NCBI GenBank assembly: GCA_965263305.1 | Contig: OZ253666.1 | Span: 2,728,001-2,792,000, forward strand | DNA length: 64,000 nt | Direction of reading: 5' to 3' | Source of the DNA: MED-G105 sp965263305 | Lineage (GTDB): Bacteria; Pseudomonadota; Alphaproteobacteria; Caulobacterales; Parvularculaceae | In this document: in pieces, positions 1 through 7,925 of the stretch | Layout of the letters: the number at the start of each line of letters is the position of its first letter | Position numbering within the stretch: the first letter of the stretch is position 1 | Translations under genes and position numbers: made by a program | The notes under the pieces: model-generated | What the model saw: only the letters and a program-made list of their open reading frames with translations | Databases searched by the model: none | What the model was told of the DNA's origin: nothing

Positions 1-1
1 G

Positions 2-199
2 GTCTACACGACCTTCCATCACCCTGAAACCGGCGCGAATGTCGTCACAACAGAGCTATCCGATTGGGCGACGGACTGTCCTGAATATAAAGTGACCGCT
101 GTTCAGGTAACGCCTGCGAACCATAAATCTGATTGGCAAAATGCGTATGACGAGGAAACGCCGGGCATGCGTAAAATTGAGACCATACCGGCCGAGTAA
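2..199 (+). CDS. Formate dehydrogenase alpha subunit, C-terminal fragment
   Basis: The window opens inside this gene. The 65 visible codons read VYTTFHHPETGANVVTTE near the start and TDCPEYKVTAVQVTPANH in the middle, then stop at 197-199. This is the characteristic end of the molybdopterin-binding domain of NAD-linked formate dehydrogenase alpha subunits (FdhA/FdsA), which oxidise formate to CO2 with a Mo/W-bis-MGD cofactor. The stop overlaps the fdhD start by one base (TAATG), so the two genes are translationally coupled. The rest of the enzyme and its diaphorase subunits should lie upstream of the window. Family is clear from the C-terminal motif; the exact subtype is not. Confidence 0.85.
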   Translation, partial: VYTTFHHPETGANVVTTELSDWATDCPEYKVTAVQVTPANHKSDWQNAYDEETPGMRKIETIPAE

Positions 200-1005
200 T
201 GTTTCCTGTCACGGTCACCGGCGCGCCTCTTCCCGTTGATAGTGACGCGAAAACCAATGCGGCGGGGCCCTGTGACGAGGGCGTCTGGCGAGTGCCGGAA
301 GAGACGCCCATTGCCCTCGTCTATAATCGTCGCAATTACGCCGTGATGCTGGCGACGCCGCAGGACGTAATCGATTTCGCTGTTGGTTTTTCTTTGGCGG
401 AAAGGGTGATCGATCACCCTGGCGACATCCAAGGGCTTGATATTCATTATACTGACCGGGGATGCGATCTTCGATTGCGGATTGCCGAACGCTTTGTTGA
501 GCGGCTGGATGTGCGCCATCGCCGTCGAACCATGCCGGGCAATGTGGGCTGCGGGCTTTGCGGTCTGGAAAACGCCGATGAGCTTTTTGAAATCCTGCCC
601 CCGGTCGCGCCCACGAAAATCGAACTTGATCGTGAAATCGTCGCCAAAGCCTTTGACGGATTAGCCGACCATCAACCGTTGAACGAGCGAACGCGAACGG
701 TGCATGGCGCGGCGTGGGCGACCTTAGACGGCGACATCACTTTGGTGCGGGAAGATGTGGGCCGGCATAACGCGCTTGATAAATTGCTAGGGGCGTTGGC
801 GTTATCTGGCGCTGACATGCAAGCGGGCTTTGTCGTGATGTCGAGCCGGTGTTCTTATGAACTTGTCCAGAAGGCGGCGTCGCAGAGGGTTCGCGCGATC
901 GCCTGTCTTTCCGCGCCGACAACTTTCGCCTTGCGTAAAGCCGAAGAAGCCAATATGGCGATTTATGCAAGAGGTCGTTTGGGGCCTCTTTTGGTCAGTC
1001 TCTAA
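199..1005 (+). CDS. fdhD: Formate dehydrogenase accessory sulfurtransferase FdhD
   Basis: FdhD moves sulfur from a cysteine desulfurase to the molybdenum cofactor of formate dehydrogenase, and without it the dehydrogenase is inactive. The 268-residue protein has the family length. The key CxxC is at residues 118-121 in NVGCGLCGLENA, and the conserved REDVGRHNALDK segment and the VVMSSRCSYELVQKA segment follow. The ATG overlaps the stop of the formate dehydrogenase gene, matching its role as a dedicated maturase. Start and family are both secure. Confidence 0.95.
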   Translation: MFPVTVTGAPLPVDSDAKTNAAGPCDEGVWRVPEETPIALVYNRRNYAVMLATPQDVIDFAVGFSLAERVIDHPGDIQGLDIHYTDRGCDLRLRIAERFVERLDVRHRRRTMPGNVGCGLCGLENADELFEILPPVAPTKIELDREIVAKAFDGLADHQPLNERTRTVHGAAWATLDGDITLVREDVGRHNALDKLLGALALSGADMQAGFVVMSSRCSYELVQKAASQRVRAIACLSAPTTFALRKAEEANMAIYARGRLGPLLVSL

Positions 1006-1037
1006 GAAATTTTCTTTCCTTACGTTGGCGGTTCGTT

Positions 1038-2390
1038 ATGCGCGGAATGTTAGCGTCTTTGGTCGCTTTGTTGACGTCGGCGGGTATCCTTCTCGCAGGC
1101 GGCGGTCTGTCGGGCACGCTTGTCGCGGTGCGCGCCAATATTGATGGGTTTTCGTTGACCACCATCGGCCTGTTGATGTCGAGCTATTATCTCGGCTTCA
1201 TCGGCGGGTGTTATGCAACGCCCGGTATGGTGCGCCGCGCGGGGCACATTCGCGCCTTTACGGCGCTTGCCGCAATTGCGGCGGTGACGATGATGACGTT
1301 TCCGCTCAAATCCAATGTCGTACTTTGGATATTCTTGCGCGTGATCATGGGATTCTGCTTTGCGGGCCTCTACATGATCATCGAAAGCTGGATCAATGAG
1401 AAAGCAACAAACGACAATCGCGGAAAGGTATTGTCTGTATATCGCATTGTAGATTTTGCGGCGATGACGATCGGGCAGTATCTGCTTGTCCTGGCTGACC
1501 CGAAATCCTTCGTTCTGTTCTCCATTGTTGCGATGCTCATCACCATCTCGATTGTGCCTGTCGCAATGACGAGGGTCGAGGGGCCGAGCCCGCCCGAACA
1601 AACCCAACTGGGCTTAAAAAAACTGATGCGCGTCTCACCCTTGGCGCTATCCGGCGCTTTTGCCGTTGGCTTCGCGAACAGCGCCTTTTGGGCCATCAGC
1701 CCCGTCTTTGTGCAACAACTCGGATATGGCGCCGGCATGGTGGCGACTTTTATGAGCGCGGTAATCGTTTGCGGCGCGGTGGCGCAATGGCCCATCGGCT
1801 CTCTGTCTGATCTCGTTGATCGTCGCCTCGTTTTGATCGGCGTGTCTGGGGCGGCGGCGTTAGCGGGTGTCTTTTTAATGGTCCAGGGGCCGTCATCGGC
1901 CGGGATGTTGATTTTGGGGGCGGCGCTTTTTGGCGTATTCGCGATGCCGGTTTTCGGCCTCAGCGCCGCTTACGCCAATGACTTCGCAGAACCCCATGAA
2001 TTTGTCGCTGTTAGCGGCGGTTTGCTATTGGTATACGGCGTGGGGTCGGTTTTCGGCCCCATCGCCGCGCCAATTGTGATGAATATGGCGGGGCCTTCCG
2101 CGTTGTTTGGGTATACAGCGCTCATCCATGTCGCCCTTGTTCTGTTTGGCCTTTATCGGTTGACGCAGCGAGATGCTCTGCCACCGGAAGAGCAGGGGGA
2201 ATACGTTCCCGTACCACGCACAACCCCGGCTGTGTTTGAAATTGACCCCCGCGCGACGGAGGAGGAAGACCAAGTAAATGACGAAGGGAAGAGCAACGAC
2301 GGCGCCCCCGCTGCCGAACGCGATGAGGGCGAAGAAAGCGCGCCCGCTCATTCGTCGCTATTGTCGGCGTCGTCATCCCCATCGGTATAG
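1038..2390 (+). CDS. Major facilitator superfamily transporter (YcaD-like)
   Basis: A 450-residue polytopic inner-membrane protein. About twelve hydrophobic segments span residues 5-385, with the MFS loop signatures GMVRRAGHIR after helix 2 and GSLSDLVDRR after helix 8. The first half (SSYYLGFIGGCYATP, RVIMGFCFAGLYMIIESW) resembles the YcaD/Bcr-like branch. The last 65 residues form a hydrophilic, acidic tail of low complexity, which is unusual for the family and probably cytoplasmic. It follows fdhD by 32 bp and precedes the methyl-transfer genes, so import of a methylated substrate or export of a product is possible, but no substrate can be read from the sequence. The 3' end overlaps the convergent regulator gene by 43 bp. 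Confidence 0.85.
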   Translation: MRGMLASLVALLTSAGILLAGGGLSGTLVAVRANIDGFSLTTIGLLMSSYYLGFIGGCYATPGMVRRAGHIRAFTALAAIAAVTMMTFPLKSNVVLWIFLRVIMGFCFAGLYMIIESWINEKATNDNRGKVLSVYRIVDFAAMTIGQYLLVLADPKSFVLFSIVAMLITISIVPVAMTRVEGPSPPEQTQLGLKKLMRVSPLALSGAFAVGFANSAFWAISPVFVQQLGYGAGMVATFMSAVIVCGAVAQWPIGSLSDLVDRRLVLIGVSGAAALAGVFLMVQGPSSAGMLILGAALFGVFAMPVFGLSAAYANDFAEPHEFVAVSGGLLLVYGVGSVFGPIAAPIVMNMAGPSALFGYTALIHVALVLFGLYRLTQRDALPPEEQGEYVPVPRTTPAVFEIDPRATEEEDQVNDEGKSNDGAPAAERDEGEESAPAHSSLLSASSSPSV

Positions 2391-3439
2391 GGAGCGGCCC
2401 GGCGTCGTTCCTCGCTTGGGGTGCGATGAAAAACATCCCGATAGGTCTTGGAAAAATGCGCTGCGGATGAAAACCCTGTCGCAAAGGCGATGTCCAGAAT
2501 CGGCATCGCCGTTTGCACGATAAGACGGCGCGCTTTTTCAAGGCGTAAGGTAAGGTAGTATCGGCCGGGCGTGGTGTTGAGGGAGGTGGAGAACACCCTT
2601 TCGAGCTGCCTGATGGAGCACCCGACAAGGGAGGCGACTTCCTTCAGCGACAACGGCGTCTCAAGATTGGCTTCCATTGAGGAGATCGCTGACAACAGTT
2701 TCGGGTGAGACGCGCCGAGGCGCTCTTGGATTGAAAATCGTTGGGCGGTGGCGGGTTCGCGCACGCTATTATGCAGCATCAACTCCGATACCTGCATGGC
2801 GAGGTCGCGCCCATGTTCATTGGCGATGGCGTTGATCATCATGTCGAGGGGGGCGGTGCCGCCAGAACAGGTAAAGCGATCGCGATCAATCTCAAAAAGA
2901 GAAGAGGTGATATCAAGATCGGGGAAAGTTTCTGCGAAGCTATCGATCTCCTCCCAATGAACGGTGCATCTGTATCCCTGCAAAAGGCCGGCGCGAGCCA
3001 GGATTTCGCTCCCTGTGCAAACGCTGCCGAGCTGGGCGCCGACACGGGCCGCTTTTCTGAGGCTCGCCAGCAGTTTCGGGCTCGCATGGGACTGGGCGTT
3101 CATACCGGCGCAAACAACAACCCAATCATTCTTGGTGGGGGGCGAGAACGCCTCGTCCGGCTGGACCGCCAACCCATTACTGGCGGTGACCGGATATCCG
3201 TCCAACGTGACGACGCGCCAGCGGTAAAGGCGCTGGGCGCTCACGCGATTGGCGGCGCGCAGCGGTTCAATAAAGGCGGTGAACGCCATCATCGAAAACT
3301 CCGGGGTCAGGATAATGACAATGCGCTGCGGTCGGTGGTCAGCCTTTTCCAGGCCCGTCACGGCGAGCGCCTCTGAACTCTGCGTGGGGCCGGCGGCCTT
3401 GCTGCGCTGCAACGAATTAGGGTTGTCGTATTCCGACAT
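2348..3439 (-). CDS. GlxA family transcriptional regulator (DJ-1/PfpI domain plus AraC HTH)
   Basis: 363 residues with two parts. An N-terminal class I glutamine amidotransferase-like domain (about residues 37-210; VIILTPEFSMMAFTAFIEPL, and a cysteine in GSVCTGSEILARAGLL) is followed by an AraC-type double helix-turn-helix (about 250-350; SLKEVASLVGCSIRQLERVF and ATGFSSAAHFSKTYRDVF). This architecture is shared with GbdR and CdhR, which sense glycine betaine and carnitine catabolites in pseudomonads. It is divergent from the methyl-corrinoid operon and is therefore its likely activator. The effector is unknown; a quaternary ammonium ligand is an inference from family and context. Confidence 0.9.
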   Translation of the reverse strand: MSEYDNPNSLQRSKAAGPTQSSEALAVTGLEKADHRPQRIVIILTPEFSMMAFTAFIEPLRAANRVSAQRLYRWRVVTLDGYPVTASNGLAVQPDEAFSPPTKNDWVVVCAGMNAQSHASPKLLASLRKAARVGAQLGSVCTGSEILARAGLLQGYRCTVHWEEIDSFAETFPDLDITSSLFEIDRDRFTCSGGTAPLDMMINAIANEHGRDLAMQVSELMLHNSVREPATAQRFSIQERLGASHPKLLSAISSMEANLETPLSLKEVASLVGCSIRQLERVFSTSLNTTPGRYYLTLRLEKARRLIVQTAMPILDIAFATGFSSAAHFSKTYRDVFHRTPSEERRRAAPYTDGDDDADNSDE

Positions 3440-3500
3440 TAGTTAAATCTCTTCACGGTTAACTGATTGCTAGTAAATAAGCGCCATTGGCTCAAATTTC

Positions 3501-3534
3501 TGTCGTTTTTGTAAAATTGTATGTCGTATTTTTG
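3501..3534. promoter_or_regulatory. 21-bp-spaced direct repeat in divergent promoter region
   Basis: The 250 bp between the GlxA-type regulator and the corrinoid gene is AT-rich and has no gene. It holds two near-identical elements in direct orientation, TGTCGTTTTTG at 3501 and TGTCGTATTTTTG at 3522, with starts 21 bp apart, which is two helical turns. AraC-family activators typically bind direct repeats with this spacing. It lies about 160 bp upstream of the chosen corrinoid start. The binding role is inferred, not shown. Confidence 0.45.
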
Positions 3535-3689
3535 ATAGTATATTTTCATGATCAACGCCATTGTTTTTAGGTCGGTTGAGCACTGACATCTAAGCCTTGG
3601 CGTTCGCGCCCGATATCGCGATCCAAACCGCTTGCCAAAAAGCGGATGGGTCGACCCGCGACGGACTCAATAATCTGAGGGTATGCGCC

Positions 3690-4376
3690 ATGAGCGACAA
3701 AGACGACATCATCTTAAAAGATCTGAATGATGAAGATCTTGTCGAGCAGATGAAGGACGACCTTTATGACGGCCTTGCTGATGAGGTCCATGAGGGCACC
3801 CAGATTCTACTCGACAGAGGATGGGATGCGAACCAAATCCTGAGTGATGCCTTGGTGGAGGGCATGCGGATTGTCGGGATCGACTTTCGAGATGGTATTT
3901 TATTTGTGCCGGAAGTATTGCAATGCGCCAATTCTATGAAAAGCGGGATGGAGTTGTTGCGGCCCATTCTTTCCGCCAGCGAAAACTCATCCAGCCTCGG
4001 TAAATACGTTATTGGCACCGTCAAAGGCGATATTCACGATATCGGCAAAAACCTTGTCGGCATGATGTTGGAAGGGGCGGGGTTTGAGGTCATTGATCTT
4101 GGGATCAATAACCCTGTCGAGAATTACCTCGCCGCTGTTGATGAGCATGAACCGGCAATTCTCGGCATGTCAGCGCTATTGACGACGACGATGCCCTATA
4201 TGGGCGTGGTAATCGAAGAGTTCGATAAACGCGGATTACTGAAAGAAGTACCGATCATGGTTGGCGGCGCGCCGCTGAATCAGGAGTTCGCCGACGCCAT
4301 CAACGCCACCCAATATGGGCGCGATGCGGCAGTTAGCGCGGAGTTGGCGAAAGTCATCGTGGGGCAAAACCGATGA
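3690..4376 (+). CDS. Corrinoid (cobalamin-binding) methyl-carrier protein, MtgC/MttC-like
   Basis: A 228-residue methyl carrier: it accepts a methyl group on Co(I) from the substrate-specific methyltransferase and hands it to the H4folate methyltransferase. It has an N-terminal B12-binding cap helix bundle (about residues 17-100) and a Rossmann-like B12 domain. The signature D114-x-H116-x-x-G119 (GDIHDIGKN) provides the lower axial histidine; GMSALLTTTM and VGGAPLNQEF complete the site. I chose the ATG at 3690 because the family starts there; an in-frame ATG at 3597 would add 31 residues with no homology. It is the first gene of the operon and overlaps the next by ATGA. Confidence 0.93.
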   Translation: MSDKDDIILKDLNDEDLVEQMKDDLYDGLADEVHEGTQILLDRGWDANQILSDALVEGMRIVGIDFRDGILFVPEVLQCANSMKSGMELLRPILSASENSSSLGKYVIGTVKGDIHDIGKNLVGMMLEGAGFEVIDLGINNPVENYLAAVDEHEPAILGMSALLTTTMPYMGVVIEEFDKRGLLKEVPIMVGGAPLNQEFADAINATQYGRDAAVSAELAKVIVGQNR

Positions 4377-5101
4377 AAAGCGATCTGTCGGTCATACCCG
4401 TCCCAGAGGTGATGTTTGATGACCGGGTAACCGGGAGAACAGCCGATCCCGGTAATCCGGGCAAATGTCTCATCCTCGCCTGCGGCGCCCTAGCAGTGGA
4501 GATCGTCGCCTTAAAAAGGCAGTTAGCCCTCAGCGACGAGCAGTTTGAACTTCAATGTTTGCCCGCGTCGTTTCATAACACCCCCCAAAAAATTGCGCCT
4601 CGGGTTCGGGAAATCCTCAGTGAACGTCGTGGGGAGTTTGATCGCGTTCTCGTCGGTTATGGAGAGTGCGGGACCGGGGGCGCCCTTGATCGGGTTCTCG
4701 CCGAATTTGATGCTCAGCGCTTGCCCCACGCCCATTGTTATGAATTTTTCGCGGGCGCACATCTCTTTTCCAATATCATCGAAAACGAGATCGGCAGTTT
4801 TTTTGTCACAGATTATCTCGTCAAAAATTTTGACCGCCTCGTGATCGGCGGCTTGGGGTTGGATAAAAAACCCCATCTGCGCGACGCTTATTTTTGTCAT
4901 TATAAAGACCTTGTTTACCTGGCGCAGACAGAAAATGAGGGGCTCCAAAAGCAAGCGCGATTGGCGGCGATAAAACTTGGCCTGCGATACCAATTTAAAC
5001 TTGTGGGGTATGGGGATTTAACCGCCGCCCTTGGCGATGTCGCTTCCGCCGCCCGCCCGAAAAGAGCCGGCCGCGCCCTTGAACCCCATGTATCTCGTTA
5101 G
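4373..5101 (+). CDS. DUF1638 protein in corrinoid operon
   Basis: 242 residues matching the DUF1638 family, which has no established biochemical role but recurs beside corrinoid methyltransferase genes. Visible features are a Rossmann-like first strand (CLILACGALAVEIVAL), the motif VGYGECGTGGALDRVL with a cysteine between glycines, the motif HCYEFFAGAHLF, and DYLVKNFDRLVIGGLGLDK. The conserved cysteine and His-Cys-Tyr suggest a metal- or cofactor-binding site, but that is inference. It overlaps the corrinoid gene by 4 bp and the MetV-like gene by 14 bp, so it is co-translated with the methyl-transfer machinery. Confidence 0.85.
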   Translation: MKSDLSVIPVPEVMFDDRVTGRTADPGNPGKCLILACGALAVEIVALKRQLALSDEQFELQCLPASFHNTPQKIAPRVREILSERRGEFDRVLVGYGECGTGGALDRVLAEFDAQRLPHAHCYEFFAGAHLFSNIIENEIGSFFVTDYLVKNFDRLVIGGLGLDKKPHLRDAYFCHYKDLVYLAQTENEGLQKQARLAAIKLGLRYQFKLVGYGDLTAALGDVASAARPKRAGRALEPHVSR

Positions 5102-5528
5102 GCGTTGGTCCGTTCGCCATGCGCGGACGATGGAGCGCATTTATGATGCGCTCAACCCTATTATCTTGGCCGGGCTAAAGGGCCTGACCTGTTTATTTGG
5201 CCATCGGTTAGACGGTCCAATCACAGCGATAGAAGCTGCGGGCAAGGGCTTCTTCTTTGACTGCAAGATGTGCGGCGATTGCGCCTTGTCGAAGACCGGC
5301 ATGTCATGCCCCATGAATTGTCCAAAAACTATTCGCAATGGACCCTGTGGCGGCGTGCGCGAAGATGGCATGTGTGAAGTGAAGCCATATATGGCGTGCG
5401 TCTGGGTTGAGGCTTGGCGCGGGGCGGCGATGATGAAAAAAGGCGACGCCATTAACGCCGCAAATTTCGCCATTGATCATCGCCTGGTCGGAACATCCAC
5501 CTGGTTGCGGTTAGCGCGCGATGAATAG
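5088..5528 (+). CDS. metV: MetV-like iron-sulfur subunit of methylene-H4folate reductase (MTHFR C-terminal domain)
   Basis: 146 residues of the zinc/iron-sulfur protein family called MTHFR_C/MetV, which partners MetF in acetogens. Eight cysteines lie at about residues 59, 62, 65, 74, 78, 87, 96 and 104 (FDCKMCGDCALSKTGMSC, NGPCGGVREDGMCEVKP). They are enough for a cluster or a zinc site that could feed electrons to or from the MetF flavin. I chose the ATG at 5088; an earlier in-frame ATG at 5031 would overlap DUF1638 by 71 bp. The stop overlaps the metF-like start by 8 bp, consistent with a MetVF complex. Oxidation of methyl-H4folate is the likely direction here. Confidence 0.85.
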   Translation: MYLVRRWSVRHARTMERIYDALNPIILAGLKGLTCLFGHRLDGPITAIEAAGKGFFFDCKMCGDCALSKTGMSCPMNCPKTIRNGPCGGVREDGMCEVKPYMACVWVEAWRGAAMMKKGDAINAANFAIDHRLVGTSTWLRLARDE

Positions 5529-6597
5529 GGGCGAGACAAACAACGACCTGACGGTCTTTGACGAATATGGCGCTAACCCTGGCGATCCTTTGCCGATGCG
5601 ACCGGGGCACGCCTCCCACGGACGTTTTGAGCATGTACTGCGCAGCGGCAGCTTCGCCGTTACTACTGAAATCGCGCCCCCAGATTCGGCGGACCCGGAT
5701 GAAGTGTTGCGCCGCGCTGCGCACTTTGACGGCTATGTTGATGCGATCAACGCAACGGACGGATCCGGCGCCAATTGCCATATGTCGAGCCTTGGTGTTT
5801 GCGCCATCCTGACCCGGATTGGGTATGCTCCCATCATGCAAGTTTCCTGTCGCGATCGAAATAGGATTGCGATCCAAGGCGATGTGTTGGGCGCTGCGGC
5901 GTTAGGTGTTTGCTCTGTTCTTTGTTTAACGGGGGACGATGTAAGCGCAGGCGATCACCCGGAAGCAAAACCTGTGTTTGACCTCGACAGTATCTCGCTG
6001 ATGACCACGATCAGCACTCTTCGGGATGAGGCGCGTTTTCTAAGCGGGCGGCGACTTGAAGCCGCGCCGAAGGTTTTCATGGGTGCGTCCATCAATCCAT
6101 TTGTACCCCCGATTGAAAACAGGGTTGATCAGTTTGCCAAAAAGATAAACGCAGGCGCCCAATTCGTTCAGTCCCAATATTGTTTTGATATTGAAATGGC
6201 GAAGGTCTTTATGCGACGGGCGCGGGATTTAGGCTTGACCGAGCGATGCTACACTTTGATGGGTGTCGGCGTTCTTGCCTCGGCGAAAACCGCCCGTTGG
6301 CTGCAGTCGGCGGTGCCGGGTGTGCATATTCCCGATGACATCGTGCGTCGCCTCGAACATGCCGCGAGCCCCAAAAGGGAGGGGCGAAAAATTGCGGTTG
6401 AAATGATGCAAGCCCTCGCTGAGATCGACGGCGTCCACGGCGTTCATTTGATGGCCTACCGCCAAGAAGAATGGGTGGGAGAAATCGTTACCGCGTCGGG
6501 CGTCTTGGGCGACCGTCGCCCATGGGCCCCGCAATCCGCCGACACGTCAATTGGCATCGTGCAACCGTCTGAAGACGCGGTTCATCTCAATCTATGA
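5521..6597 (+). CDS. metF: Methylenetetrahydrofolate reductase (MetF-like)
   Basis: 358 residues of the FAD-dependent MTHFR TIM-barrel family, which interconverts methyl- and methylene-H4folate. Typical segments are present: FAVTTEIAPP with the catalytic Glu near residue 45, the substrate/flavin stretch SCRDRNRIAIQGDVLGAAAL, VLCLTGDD, and AQFVQSQYCFD toward the C-terminus. It overlaps the MetV-like gene, so the pair probably forms one complex. In a demethylation operon it would run in the oxidative direction, supplying methylene-H4folate for GlyA or further oxidation. It is longer than E. coli MetF (about 296), with an N-terminal extension of roughly 35 residues. A housekeeping role in methionine synthesis is the alternative. 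Confidence 0.88.
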   Translation: MNRGETNNDLTVFDEYGANPGDPLPMRPGHASHGRFEHVLRSGSFAVTTEIAPPDSADPDEVLRRAAHFDGYVDAINATDGSGANCHMSSLGVCAILTRIGYAPIMQVSCRDRNRIAIQGDVLGAAALGVCSVLCLTGDDVSAGDHPEAKPVFDLDSISLMTTISTLRDEARFLSGRRLEAAPKVFMGASINPFVPPIENRVDQFAKKINAGAQFVQSQYCFDIEMAKVFMRRARDLGLTERCYTLMGVGVLASAKTARWLQSAVPGVHIPDDIVRRLEHAASPKREGRKIAVEMMQALAEIDGVHGVHLMAYRQEEWVGEIVTASGVLGDRRPWAPQSADTSIGIVQPSEDAVHLNL

Positions 6598-6618
6598 TCA
6601 TCATAAAAGGCGCTTTAA

Positions 6619-7521
6619 ATGACAAAAACGGTAATCAGTTCGGATAAGCAGGAAGTCGTTATCGGCTTTGACGAACCCTTCATTATGATTGGGGAGCGTA
6701 TTAACCCAACGGGTAGAAAGCTGCTTGCTGCGGAAATGAAAGAAGGGAATTACACCCGGGTTGAGAAAGACGCCTTGGCTCAAGTTGAAGCCGGAGCGCA
6801 AATGCTGGACGTCAACGCCGGTATTCCCCTTGCTGATGAACCAAAGATACTGGCCGAAGTCATACAGTTGGTGCAATCCATAACGGATGTGCCGTTGGCG
6901 ATTGATAGTTCTATCGTCGAGGCGTTGGAGGCGGGGCTTGCCGTCTACAAAGGCCGCGCCCTCGTGAACTCAACTACCGCAGAAGAGGAAGTGATGGAGC
7001 GCGTGCTGCCGCTGGTGAAAAAGTACGACGCTGCCGTGGTCGCCATTTCGAACGATGAAACCGGCATTTCAGAAGATCCGGATGAGCGGTTCAAAATCGC
7101 CAAGCTCATCGTTGAACGCGCCCAAGATCACGGCATAAAACCAGAAGATGTGGTTGTTGACCCCCTTGTGATGCCCATCGGCGCCATTAATAAGGCGGGT
7201 AAGGATGTTTTTCATCTCGTCCGCCGATTGAGAGAAGAGTTGAAGGTGAACACCACCTGCGGCGCCTCGAATATCGGGTTCGGGCTGCCCAATCGGCACG
7301 CGATCAACAACTCGTTTTTGCCGATGATTGCGAGCGCCGGCATGACCTCGGCGATCCTAAACCCTCTCCACGATGGGTTGGTGCCGGCGATTAAAGCCGC
7401 CGATGTTTTAAACGGCGTTGATCCCAATTGCGCCAACTGGATTGCGAAATTCCGTGAACCGCCAGCCGAGGGCGCAGGCGAAGGCCGGGGCGGACGCCGT
7501 CGCGGCCGGCGGCGGGCGTAA
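6619..7521 (+). CDS. Methyltetrahydrofolate:corrinoid methyltransferase (MtgA/AcsE-like)
   Basis: 300 residues of the pterin-binding (DHPS-like TIM barrel) family that includes MtgA, AcsE and the H4folate domain of MetH. Signatures are GERINPTGRK (about residues 25-34), MLDVNAG (62-68), PLAIDSS (92-98), VVDPLVMPIGA and the asparagine in ASNIGFGLPNR. It should transfer the methyl group from the corrinoid protein to H4folate. The last 16 residues form an Arg/Gly-rich tail (GEGRGGRRRGRRRA) not found in typical members. It sits 21 bp after metF and overlaps the next gene by one base. Confidence 0.93.
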   Translation: MTKTVISSDKQEVVIGFDEPFIMIGERINPTGRKLLAAEMKEGNYTRVEKDALAQVEAGAQMLDVNAGIPLADEPKILAEVIQLVQSITDVPLAIDSSIVEALEAGLAVYKGRALVNSTTAEEEVMERVLPLVKKYDAAVVAISNDETGISEDPDERFKIAKLIVERAQDHGIKPEDVVVDPLVMPIGAINKAGKDVFHLVRRLREELKVNTTCGASNIGFGLPNRHAINNSFLPMIASAGMTSAILNPLHDGLVPAIKAADVLNGVDPNCANWIAKFREPPAEGAGEGRGGRRRGRRRA

Positions 7522-7925
7522 TGGAACGGGCGGATAAATACACCGGACGATGCTACTGTGGCGCGCTGTCCTATGTGGCCTATGGGCTGCAGGATATTTG
7601 GTATTGCCATTGTCGTCAGTGTCGCCACTTAACCGGGCATTACATGGCAGCGGCCCGGGCAAAGCGGAAAGATGTCACAATCACCGGCGATATCGCGTGG
7701 ACATCTGTATCGGAAGACGCCGCCCAGGGGTTTTGTCCGGTTTGTCATTCCCCGATGTTTTGGTCGAATAAAACCCGTGACGTCATCAGTATTGTGTTGG
7801 GCAGCCTTGATGATGCATCAGGGCTGACCGAAAAGGGGCACATTTTCGTGCATGAGAAAGGTGATTATTACGAGATCACGGACGATCTACCCCAGCATGA
7901 AGAAATTTGTGTGGTGAAGCTTTAA
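7521..7925 (+). CDS. GFA family (CENP-V/GFA domain) zinc protein
   Basis: 134 residues of the glutathione-dependent formaldehyde-activating enzyme fold. Zinc ligands are visible as CYCGALSY near residue 12, CHCRQCRHLTG near 31-41, and FCPVCHSPMFW near 73-83. Family members are proposed to act on formaldehyde-glutathione adducts, though most have no proven activity. It is embedded in the methyl-transfer operon with overlapping or abutting ends (TAATG at the start, the next ATG directly after its stop). A role in handling formaldehyde released from methylene-H4folate is plausible but inferred. Confidence 0.85.
   Translation: MERADKYTGRCYCGALSYVAYGLQDIWYCHCRQCRHLTGHYMAAARAKRKDVTITGDIAWTSVSEDAAQGFCPVCHSPMFWSNKTRDVISIVLGSLDDASGLTEKGHIFVHEKGDYYEITDDLPQHEEICVVKL

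Noticed and set aside
2740..3376. Long plus-strand frame inside the GlxA-type regulator gene
   Set aside because: It is antisense to a full-length gene with clear domains; high GC at third positions produces such shadows.
3440..3689. Cobalamin riboswitch before the corrinoid operon
   Set aside because: The region is too AT-rich and short, and I could not find the B12-box or the long conserved helices.
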